Part shown: positions 25,821 to 33,641 of the stretch, one piece after another | How the letters are laid out: each line of letters begins with the position of its first letter | Numbering within the stretch: the stretch's first letter is position 1 | Source of the DNA: Ignavibacteriales bacterium | GTDB taxonomy: Bacteria; Bacteroidota; Ignavibacteria; Ignavibacteriales; Ignavibacteriaceae | Reading direction: 5' to 3' | Assembly: GCA_015709675.1 (NCBI GenBank) | Contig: CP054182.1 | Span: 3,079,448-3,143,447, forward strand | DNA: 64,000 bases | Translations under genes and position numbers: made by a program | Notes under the pieces: model-generated | Seen by the model: only the letters and a program-made list of their open reading frames with translations | Told to the model about the DNA's origin: nothing | Database searches by the model: none

Positions 25821-27787
25821 TGCGTAAATTGCTCCTCCTGCTGTTCCTGACGGCAGAATTGGTCTTTCCGCAGTTTTCATTACGTGACTCCTCCCTGCTG
25901 AGGAGTCTTTTTTTTCGTACTCCGGCTCAGGGTCTGGTAATTCAATATCTTCATGCTGATGATTCAGATTCTATAAAAGCAGGTCTGCTTGCCGCAGGAA
26001 ATATGCCTGACTCCCTTTATATCAATGAAATTCTTAAACTTCCCTTTTCGTTGTACCCAAATGAGATTTCATTCGCACTGAGCAAACAAACTGCCGGACA
26101 GCAAATCAGTGATTATCTCTGGGCAGGGTTTGAAAAGCACAAACAGAAGGATTTGCGGAAAGTTATTGCAGAAACTCTTGGATTAACCGGTTCAAGTGAG
26201 GATTTCAAAAAGCTTTCGACCTTCTGGTTAAAAAAGAATAATCTTCCGGGAATCTCCGAAGCTATCTTTCATTTCAGGAACAGGCAGATAAAGCAGGATT
26301 CCCTGCAGAGGCTTATCCTGCTCACCGAGCTCAGTTCATCTGAAAAAGCAAGACAAATATCAGCACTCTTTTCACTAAACAGATTTGGGAAAGACGCCGA
26401 AATAAAAAAGGCAGCTGAAAAATATTTATTCCTGTTGGGAGGTGGCAGAAACCCTGATATATTTGCCGGGCTTTTACAGCTCCTCCGGCGCAACAGCGAT
26501 ACACTCTCCTCTTTTTCCATGGTGCGTCCTTACCTGAGGCATAAAAAGTTTATCGTCAAAACCGAAGCAATATCGGCACTAAAAAACTACAGATTTACAA
26601 AAACCAGAGAGTATAAGCTGCTCGGAGAACTGCTGCTTTCTGACAATCACGGCATTGCGTATCAGACTTCTCAGCAAATACGCCAGAATATGTTTTCTGA
26701 TAAGGCAGCAGATTATTTGTCAAAAACCATCAGAAACTATTTAAACACAGCAGCCGCAGTAACACCGGTCAGTCAGGAGTATATTCTTACTTTGCTTTAT
26801 CTCAATCCTGATCAGAGAAAAAGTATTTTCTCCGGATATGAGGGCAGGCTTAACCGCAGTTACTGGTATATAGCTCAGGAAATTATTGGCACTCCGGCCC
26901 CCGAACTTCTGGAATATGCCGTGAGTGAGTTTCCTGGACTTGACCAGCCCGCGCGTCTGCAGTCATTCACACAACTCTATAAACCGGATGTGCAGTCTCT
27001 TTTAGCGGCTAATCCCCTTTACAAACAGTATATATGGATGATATTGAAGTCCGGAGAATCCCCTCTCATTTCAACTTTTGCTGATCAGGCAACTGAGGCG
27101 GTAGTTCAGACCGGGAGTGATAATTATCAGAAACAACTTCTGAGTCTTTTCAAGGAAAGAATTGACGATGCTGACTTCAACGAAGCGCTTATTTCAATTT
27201 ATAACTTTATAAAAAAATTTTTCCCTGAGTCTCTGCAGTATCTTAACGAATTAGCTTCCCGCTCAAAACTGAAATCAATCAATGGATTAAGCGGAAAACC
27301 TTCAATCGCGGGTGAAAACAGCATGAGGGAAAAACTGTTTTCTGAGCTGATGCAGAATGCATTTTCAACCAGCACAGCTGAAATTGAAACAAGCGAAGGG
27401 AAAATTACCGTAAAATTAAATTCCGGAATTGCTCCCTTTTCGGCAGGAAATTTTATCAAACTGGCAAAAGACGGATTTTTTAAGGGGGTAAACTTTCACA
27501 GAGTGGTTCCCGGCTTTGTCATCCAGGCAGGTGACCGCACGGGAACAGGATGGGGCGGCCCCGGTTATGAAATCATTTCTGAATACTCATGGGCTCCGTA
27601 TATACCAGGCACCATGGGCATGGCAAGCGCGGGCAAGGATACAGAGGGTTCACAATGGTTTATTACGCAATGGTATTACCCTCACCTTCAAGGCAGATAT
27701 ACGGTCTTTGGCAGCGTTATTGAAGGATTTGACACTGTTACCCGCATACCGCAGGGTACGTATATCAGAACGATTACCGTCCGCTAA
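25820..27787 (+). CDS. Exported HEAT-repeat protein with C-terminal cyclophilin PPIase domain
   Basis: Protein of 655 residues with a signal peptide (about 1-18), a long alpha-helical region of HEAT-like repeats (about 40-480) and a cyclophilin domain at about 519-655. The latter shows VNFHRVVPGFVIQAGD with the catalytic Arg (R561), GTMGMAS and EGSQWFIT. The site equal to human CypA W121 is His, and that equal to H126 is Tyr. It probably catalyses prolyl isomerisation or acts as a chaperone in the periplasm. Its ATG shares one base with the preceding stop codon, so it is co-translated with the putative ceramide synthase. Confidence 0.88.
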   Translation: MRKLLLLLFLTAELVFPQFSLRDSSLLRSLFFRTPAQGLVIQYLHADDSDSIKAGLLAAGNMPDSLYINEILKLPFSLYPNEISFALSKQTAGQQISDYLWAGFEKHKQKDLRKVIAETLGLTGSSEDFKKLSTFWLKKNNLPGISEAIFHFRNRQIKQDSLQRLILLTELSSSEKARQISALFSLNRFGKDAEIKKAAEKYLFLLGGGRNPDIFAGLLQLLRRNSDTLSSFSMVRPYLRHKKFIVKTEAISALKNYRFTKTREYKLLGELLLSDNHGIAYQTSQQIRQNMFSDKAADYLSKTIRNYLNTAAAVTPVSQEYILTLLYLNPDQRKSIFSGYEGRLNRSYWYIAQEIIGTPAPELLEYAVSEFPGLDQPARLQSFTQLYKPDVQSLLAANPLYKQYIWMILKSGESPLISTFADQATEAVVQTGSDNYQKQLLSLFKERIDDADFNEALISIYNFIKKFFPESLQYLNELASRSKLKSINGLSGKPSIAGENSMREKLFSELMQNAFSTSTAEIETSEGKITVKLNSGIAPFSAGNFIKLAKDGFFKGVNFHRVVPGFVIQAGDRTGTGWGGPGYEIISEYSWAPYIPGTMGMASAGKDTEGSQWFITQWYYPHLQGRYTVFGSVIEGFDTVTRIPQGTYIRTITVR

Positions 27788-27789
27788 AT

Positions 27790-28668
27790 CTACCTCAGCA
27801 TCTCATCATATTTTGAAGCATGCGGAGGGTCTAACCTCTTCAGTTTCCTGAAAACTTCCTTATCAGCATAATCAGAGAGCAGATCAACTATCTCACCGTG
27901 CTTTGCATCAAAAAACGTTTTTGGATAGACACTTTTAAGATCTATCTGTGACTGAATTGATTCAAGAGCGTCCACAATCTTCACTACTCTTTCCTGAGCA
28001 GACTTTCTGTTCCTGACCGAAAGATCAACACCGAGATGATAATCAGCAAATGCTTCTCTGAACAGACGGTATTTTTCATTCAGCATATTTTCAACAAGGT
28101 CTTTTCTGTTGTATGATCCTGTTGCAGATTCCCAGCCCTTCGAATAACGTGAGGATGCGGCCAAATTAACGATGTCAGCAGCTCTCTTAAAATTTTCAGT
28201 CCCGGCCAGTTTCTCCCATGAATCTTCATCAAGTCCGATTATGACATACGCATAATAATCCAGCAGGCTGGTAACTGAATTGAACATCATAGGGTTAAAA
28301 TAAAACTGCTGGTTTCTTTCATACATCAGATTCCAGTTTGAATCAAATACGCGAAGCATTGGGGAAAATTTATCAGATTTGTATATCTGCCTTTGGCTAA
28401 CAACAACTAACTGCGCCTGATAATTTAGCTCATCTGTTGCTGAGATAAAAGAAATCTGAAACGAGCAGCGGATTTTCGCGTAGGGCCACTCACTTCCCGT
28501 AAACCTGGTATTATTTATGTAGTTTTCAAGATCGGCTGCAAAATTGACAAGAATCTCTTTATTCACGACAGGCAGATTCTGAAAATTTGCCGTCACCGTG
28601 GCAAGAAGTTCCTGGCCTGAGGCGGGACGGAACATCAGGATTATAAAGAAAACCAGATATTTTCTCAT
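27790..28668 (-). CDS. DUF4835 family protein (PorD-like)
   Basis: Exported protein of 292 residues of a family known mainly from Bacteroidota; some databases link it to T9SS as PorD-like, which I recall but cannot verify. A signal peptide covers about 1-18. The core has LLATVTANFQNLPVVNKEI and later LLDYYAYVIIGLDEDSW, features I associate with DUF4835. The start at 28668 is the ATG of the signal peptide with GGAAAG upstream; the longer frame from 28770 would overlap the divergent gene. Convergent with the previous gene, with stops two bases apart. Confidence 0.85.
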   Translation of the reverse strand: MRKYLVFFIILMFRPASGQELLATVTANFQNLPVVNKEILVNFAADLENYINNTRFTGSEWPYAKIRCSFQISFISATDELNYQAQLVVVSQRQIYKSDKFSPMLRVFDSNWNLMYERNQQFYFNPMMFNSVTSLLDYYAYVIIGLDEDSWEKLAGTENFKRAADIVNLAASSRYSKGWESATGSYNRKDLVENMLNEKYRLFREAFADYHLGVDLSVRNRKSAQERVVKIVDALESIQSQIDLKSVYPKTFFDAKHGEIVDLLSDYADKEVFRKLKRLDPPHASKYDEMLR

Positions 28669-28740
28669 TTTGCTTTCCGTGATTTGTTTTTGCAATTTTG
28701 AACACAGCAATTTAGGAAAAAAATAACTGCTTTGAAATCC

Positions 28741-29571
28741 ATGAATAATTTCGGGAGTTTCGGAATTCATTACCTGTCCTGGGCAGCCGCTTTACTGCTT
28801 TCAGCCCTGCAGTTTTCATACGGACAGTTCTATAACGGGGTCAGACAGACCGCGCTTAGTTTCTCCTCTGTCTCCTATTACCAGGATGTTTTCTCTGCTG
28901 TTCAGAATCCGGCGCTCTTCTCCCCTGGTGAACAGGTTGAGATAAAGTCCTTTTATTCCCCTTCACCTTTCGGACTAAACGAACTGGCACTTCTGGGTGC
29001 GGGAGCTTCATTTTCTTTGAGCGGAACAAGAGTAACAACATCAATAGCTTCTTACGGATACAGTCTCTACCGGGAAAATACGCTCATGATATCCGCGGCG
29101 GCCAATATGTTTGGATTCAACGCCGGATTATCCCTTCAGGCAGCGCATGTGAATATTAAAGGTTACGGCACATCTCTGGTTCCGGTCTTTTCGGCAGGAA
29201 TCCGTTATCCGCTCTTTCCGTTTCTTTCAGTTGGTTCATCCTTCAGTAATCTTGCAAATGCAAGCTGGAGCAATACTAACGATCAGATAGGCCAGACCTC
29301 ACTCTTTGGTATCAGATACGAAGAAGAGGATTTTCTCGCTCTTTCTTTTACCCTGAAAAATGAATCAGGGTATAAGGCCGAACAGCTCGCAGGTCTTGAA
29401 GTGAAACCTTCAGAATATCTGCTTTTAATGGCAGGAATGCAGTTTACCACGCGCCAGTATTCCACAGGCATTTCATTTATTTATATGGGAATCGTTGCAG
29501 ACTACGCCACAGTTATTCACCCGATACTCGGACTTTCTCATCAGTTTGCATTGGGATATACCATTCGATGA
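28741..29571 (+). CDS. PorV/PorQ-like outer-membrane beta-barrel protein
   Basis: Protein of 276 residues with a signal peptide (about 1-27, ending near SYG) and many alternating amphipathic strands typical of an outer-membrane barrel. SSVSYYQDVFSAVQNPALFS near the N-terminus resembles the NPA motif of PorV, PorQ and FadL-like proteins. The start is the ATG at 28741; a TTG nine bases upstream is in frame. It overlaps the next gene by four bases (ATGA), so the two barrels are probably made together. An exact role in T9SS is inference. Confidence 0.75.
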   Translation: MNNFGSFGIHYLSWAAALLLSALQFSYGQFYNGVRQTALSFSSVSYYQDVFSAVQNPALFSPGEQVEIKSFYSPSPFGLNELALLGAGASFSLSGTRVTTSIASYGYSLYRENTLMISAAANMFGFNAGLSLQAAHVNIKGYGTSLVPVFSAGIRYPLFPFLSVGSSFSNLANASWSNTNDQIGQTSLFGIRYEEEDFLALSFTLKNESGYKAEQLAGLEVKPSEYLLLMAGMQFTTRQYSTGISFIYMGIVADYATVIHPILGLSHQFALGYTIR

Positions 29572-31433
29572 GAGTGCCGGGGGTTATAGCATTCTTTCTG
29601 ATTTTCAGCTTTGGGCTGCTCGCCCAGACTGACTCACTGGAAGGTGTTTCAGAACCGTTTAATTTTGTGAGCGAAGAGGAGTCAGGTTCTTTTTTTGAAT
29701 ATATAACCGATTTATTCACTACAGGAATTCATCTCAACCGCGCCAGTAAAGCGGATTTCCTGGAACTTGATGGCTTTGACGAAGAGACCGCTGAAAAAAT
29801 CATTCATTACCGGCGTGAAAACGGTAAGTTTTATTCCACGGGAGAACTATATATTATTCCCGGAATTAATCAGGATATCATAAGAAAATACTTCTCTTTT
29901 TTCAGAGTTGACGAAGCATGGGCATCCGGCAGAATCATAAACGGTAATCTACTGTACAGGCAGGAAAAACAATTTAACAATGATCTGCCAGCATCATATC
30001 CCGGGAGCGAATTCAGGCAGATGTTAAAAGCAGATATCCGTTTTCCAAATGATATTCAGGCGAGATTTATAACCGAAAAAGATCCTGGTGAACTCAGTTT
30101 TGCCGATCATTACACCGGATTCATAAACTGGAAAAGCGCAACTATGATCCGGTCGCTTACCACCGGTTCCTTTATTCTCCGCTCACCCGCCGGATTGCTT
30201 TCCGGAGCAGCTTACTATATACCATTCGGCAGCCGTATATCCCGGTTCAGTCCGGATATTCAGGTAAGAGGTTTTAGCAGCAGTGAGGAAAACCGTTTCT
30301 TGCTTGGCGGTGCGGCTGAACTTGAACTTTCCGGTGTTACGCTCACTCCTTTTTACTCAAGTAACAGCTATGATGGCAGTTTCAGCAGTTATAATGAGTA
30401 TTATTCCCTCATTGATGGCGGCTATCACAGGAGTATTACTGAACGCAGGTTAAGGGACGGGCTGAAGATTACGAGTTCTGGGATATCTGCTAATGTTACA
30501 CATTCCTCAGGGGCCGGAGGAAGTTTTACATTTTATCATCAGGATATAAAAAGTGCGTTAAACCGGGGTGTGAATAATTTCGCGTCCGCTTCCCTGTCAG
30601 CAAGTTTTTACGAATTTTCCGCAATGAGTGAGTTGGTTTACAGCAGCAGCGGATTAAATGTTGTTATCCATGCAGGCAGAAAATCAACGGGAAAAACCCC
30701 TGCAGGAGTATATTTTAGACGGCTTAGGGAAAACAGTCTTCCTGTATACGCAAATCCATACCGTGAAAGCAGTTATCTTTATTCCGAGACCGGAGGCGGC
30801 TTATACTTTCGAATAAATCCATTTTCACTTCCGTTAGATATCGTCACAGATGTTTTTAGTTACCATAGGAAAACAGAACCGGTCACTTTGACAGGATTCA
30901 GATGCATGATAAAGAGTGAAAAACGATTGAATTCCTCAACAGTCATTAAGGCCGTTTATTCGGTCCGGTCAAAAGATAAAATAATCTCCGAACTCCTTTC
31001 ACAAAAAAACAGCATGGGAGCCCGGCATTCGGTATCAATTATTGTGCAGAATTATTTTTCCGCGGAAGCCTCCGTCCGGAACCGGCTGATATATAATGTC
31101 TATGATAATACAGTAACAGTAAGCGAAGACGGATTTGCTTATATAACCGAATTCCGGTACCAAAAGGAGAAGTATGGTATTATCCTGGGCTACTCCGGAT
31201 TTAGCGGAGAGATGATTGAGACTGCATCCTATTTCAGCGAACGGACTTTCCTCGATTACGGTCTCTTTAAATCACTCATCGGTACAGGAAACTACCTTTA
31301 CACTTCCCTGTTTGCAAATCTTCCGTTTGGTTTCAGACTCTCTTTGAGAGCCGGACTGGAAAACAAAACCAGTTATGACGGCTTAGCTGTAAACAGTAGT
31401 AACGGCAGTGTTATCCTCCAGTACACGTGGTAA
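29568..31433 (+). CDS. ComEA-like helix-hairpin-helix domain fused to an outer-membrane barrel
   Basis: Protein of 621 residues. After a signal peptide (about 1-20) there is a ComEA-type double HhH domain (about 52-114) with HLNRASKADFLELDGFDEET and YRRENGKFYSTGEL, close to known DNA-binding HhH proteins of competence. The remaining 500 residues are Gly, Ser, Tyr rich amphipathic strands and end in ILQYTW, a typical aromatic outer-membrane signal. The combination suggests an outer-membrane protein that binds DNA in the periplasm or at the pore. Translation is coupled to the PorV-like gene. Function is not established. Confidence 0.82.
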   Translation: MRVPGVIAFFLIFSFGLLAQTDSLEGVSEPFNFVSEEESGSFFEYITDLFTTGIHLNRASKADFLELDGFDEETAEKIIHYRRENGKFYSTGELYIIPGINQDIIRKYFSFFRVDEAWASGRIINGNLLYRQEKQFNNDLPASYPGSEFRQMLKADIRFPNDIQARFITEKDPGELSFADHYTGFINWKSATMIRSLTTGSFILRSPAGLLSGAAYYIPFGSRISRFSPDIQVRGFSSSEENRFLLGGAAELELSGVTLTPFYSSNSYDGSFSSYNEYYSLIDGGYHRSITERRLRDGLKITSSGISANVTHSSGAGGSFTFYHQDIKSALNRGVNNFASASLSASFYEFSAMSELVYSSSGLNVVIHAGRKSTGKTPAGVYFRRLRENSLPVYANPYRESSYLYSETGGGLYFRINPFSLPLDIVTDVFSYHRKTEPVTLTGFRCMIKSEKRLNSSTVIKAVYSVRSKDKIISELLSQKNSMGARHSVSIIVQNYFSAEASVRNRLIYNVYDNTVTVSEDGFAYITEFRYQKEKYGIILGYSGFSGEMIETASYFSERTFLDYGLFKSLIGTGNYLYTSLFANLPFGFRLSLRAGLENKTSYDGLAVNSSNGSVILQYTW

Positions 31434-31438
31434 AAGGT

Positions 31439-32680
31439 TTATCCGTTTCGAGTGATAAGCCGTACCGAGTGCCTGAAACTGAGATAGTACCACACCCATT
31501 CAGCCATTACCTTAAAGCGGTTTCTGAACCCGATCAGATAAAGGACGTGAATAAATGACCAGAGCAGCCAGGCAATCACCCCAGAGAATTTAAGATTTCC
31601 GACTACGGCAATCGCTTTTGCCCTGCCAATCGTTGCCATACTTCCTTTGTTTCGATAAACAAAAGGTTTTCGATTCTGTTTTTTGTTATTGTCAATCAGT
31701 GAAACAACATGTCTCGCCTGCTGGATTGCAACCGTTGCAATTCCCGGAAGCACTCCTTCCTTCTCATCCTTAAAAAAAGCTGAGTCTCCGATTACGAAAA
31801 TATCCGGTGAACCTGGAATAGAAAGATCCGGTTCGACGAATACTCTGCCAGCCCTGTCAAGAGGTACATCCAAAGATTGCAATAAGGGGGATGCCTGATT
31901 TCCCGCTGCCCAAATGATGGTTCCTGCATGTATTTTTTCATTATCCAGCATGACTGCCCCGTCATTCAAAGAAGTGACCTTTCTGCCGGATAAAACGGTT
32001 ACCCCCATTTCGCTGAGGTCTTCCTTTGCTCTGAATGAAAGGTCATCGGGATAGGAACTCAGAATTCCCGGTGCTGCTTCAATAAGGAATATTCTGGTAT
32101 CTGAAGTATTTATTCTTCTGAAATCATCCTTGAGGTCTTTTCTTGCCATCTCCGCAATAGCGCCTGCCATCTCCACCCCTGTAGGCCCGCCTCCGATAAC
32201 CACAAATGTCATAAGAGTTTTTCTTTCCTCCGGGTCAGTGGTCAGTTCGGCACGTTCAAAAGCAAGGAGTATTTTCTCACGAATCTGAAGAGCATCCTCA
32301 ACGGTTTTTAATCCCGGAGCGTTTTTTTCCCATTCAGGATTTCCAAAATATGAATGCCTGGCTCCCGGTGCTAAGATGAGATAGTCAAAATCCACTGAAG
32401 AACTGCTTAATTTAAGTTTTTTAGCTGTTTTATCTACTGACTTCACTTCATCCATCAAAACGGTGACGTTCTCCTGATCCTTAAAAACTGCCCTGATCGG
32501 GACGGCAATATCTGCAGGTGAAAGTGCTGCAGTTGCAACCTGATACAGAAGCGGCTGGAAGAGATGATGATTTGTGCGATCAATAACGAGGACATCAAAA
32601 TCGGTGTTTTTAAATCTTTTAGCAGCCGTCAGTCCTCCAAAACCGCCGCCAACTATTACTACTTTCTCTTTTTTAGACAT
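31439..32680 (-). CDS. Type II NADH dehydrogenase (NDH-2 family flavoprotein)
   Basis: FAD-dependent oxidoreductase of 413 residues that passes electrons from NADH to quinone without pumping. FAD-binding GGGFGG (11-16), NADH-binding GGGPTGVEMAG (about 169-179) and VIGDSAFF (about 298-305) are visible. The C-terminal WYYLSFRHSVRLITRNG is the amphipathic membrane anchor expected for NDH-2. It offers an alternative to the complex I encoded elsewhere in the window. It converges on the HhH-barrel gene with only five bases between the stop codons. Confidence 0.92.
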   Translation of the reverse strand: MSKKEKVVIVGGGFGGLTAAKRFKNTDFDVLVIDRTNHHLFQPLLYQVATAALSPADIAVPIRAVFKDQENVTVLMDEVKSVDKTAKKLKLSSSSVDFDYLILAPGARHSYFGNPEWEKNAPGLKTVEDALQIREKILLAFERAELTTDPEERKTLMTFVVIGGGPTGVEMAGAIAEMARKDLKDDFRRINTSDTRIFLIEAAPGILSSYPDDLSFRAKEDLSEMGVTVLSGRKVTSLNDGAVMLDNEKIHAGTIIWAAGNQASPLLQSLDVPLDRAGRVFVEPDLSIPGSPDIFVIGDSAFFKDEKEGVLPGIATVAIQQARHVVSLIDNNKKQNRKPFVYRNKGSMATIGRAKAIAVVGNLKFSGVIAWLLWSFIHVLYLIGFRNRFKVMAEWVWYYLSFRHSVRLITRNG

Positions 32681-32897
32681 GGAACTCTCAGTTTACTTTA
32701 CCTGGTTTAACTCAAAAAGATGCCAAATGTTCCGGCAAAATAGGAATTTCGTTACATCTTATCCCCCTTGTTTCGATGAACACATTAGATTAATGAGGAC
32801 TGGTTTTTAAGGATGATGAAAACGCTGAAGAATGGCCTTAAAGAATCAGAAACAGCGCATAAATCTTCGAAAAATCGGGAAATATTCACCTTTTTAA

Positions 32898-32928
32898 TTG
32901 TTTTTTCCGATAGAAAGTGCTATTTTTA
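32898..32928 (+). promoter_or_regulatory. Probable promoter of fur-feoAB
   Basis: TTG at 32898-32900, 20 bases, then TATTTTTA at 32921-32928, a one-base variant of TAnnTTTG at the correct distance. Transcription would begin near 32935, about 22 bases before the Fur start. I see no clear Fur box in the region. Confidence 0.55.
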
Positions 32929-32956
32929 TGTAGATTAAATCTTAATAATAAGCAAA

Positions 32957-33415
32957 ATGATCAAAAATAAGCAGGCAGCCGAAATCTTCAGAGAGTTTCT
33001 GAAAAACGGCAAAAACAGGATAACCCCTGAGAGATTTGAGGTCATGGATGCTGCGCTTGAAATAGACGGTCATTTTTCCGCGGATGAATTGTATATCATT
33101 ATGAAAAACAACAAATCCCGTGTATCCCGCGCTACCGTCTATAAAACTCTTGAATTGCTCACCCAGTGCGACCTGCTGTCGCTTCGTAATTTTGGCGATA
33201 ACATGAAGCGTTATGAGAGCAATTATAAGCGGCAGAATCATGATCATCTTATCTGCCTCGATTGCGGACGGATTGTTGAGTTTACCAACAACAAAATAAA
33301 AAAGATTCAGGAAGAGATTTGTGACGCGCTCGGTTATGAACCCTCTACCTATTCATTTAATCTTTTTGTACGCTGTAAAAATAAAAAGGAATGTCCCTAC
33401 TATCATGGAAACTAG
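32957..33415 (+). CDS. Fur-family metal-dependent transcriptional regulator
   Basis: DNA-binding repressor of 152 residues. A winged helix spans about 20-85 with RITPERFEVMDAAL and VSRATVYKTLELL. The dimerisation domain has HDHLICLDCGRIVEF with H95 and H97 as likely metal ligands, the CLDCG pair, and a second cysteine pair in CKNKKECPYY near the end, consistent with a structural zinc. It overlaps feoA by 11 bases, so iron-dependent control of ferrous uptake is likely (inference). Confidence 0.92.
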   Translation: MIKNKQAAEIFREFLKNGKNRITPERFEVMDAALEIDGHFSADELYIIMKNNKSRVSRATVYKTLELLTQCDLLSLRNFGDNMKRYESNYKRQNHDHLICLDCGRIVEFTNNKIKKIQEEICDALGYEPSTYSFNLFVRCKNKKECPYYHGN

Positions 33416-33632
33416 AACTTTAGATCAGGTAAAAAAAGGTAATTTTATCACTATAATGCATCTTCCTTCCGGAACCATAAAAGTGCAGTTAATCCGGATT
33501 GGTATTTCCGAAGGAGACAAAGTGCTCTGCCTCGAAAGGCTTCCCGGCGGAACCATTGTAATCCAGAAGAACCGTCAGGAAATCGCAATCGGGTATGATC
33601 TTGCCCGTCAGATAAAATTCACTGCACATTAA
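33405..33632 (+). CDS. feoA: FeoA-domain protein
   Basis: Small SH3-like protein of 75 residues needed for Fe2+ uptake by FeoB. METRTLDQVKKGNFITI and the block GISEGDKVLCLERLPGGTIV followed by IAIGYDLARQI are typical FeoA. I chose the ATG at 33405, inside the end of fur; the frame runs further upstream but only in the shadow of fur. feoB follows after nine bases. Confidence 0.93.
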   Translation: METRTLDQVKKGNFITIMHLPSGTIKVQLIRIGISEGDKVLCLERLPGGTIVIQKNRQEIAIGYDLARQIKFTAH

Positions 33633-33641
33633 CCGGTATAT

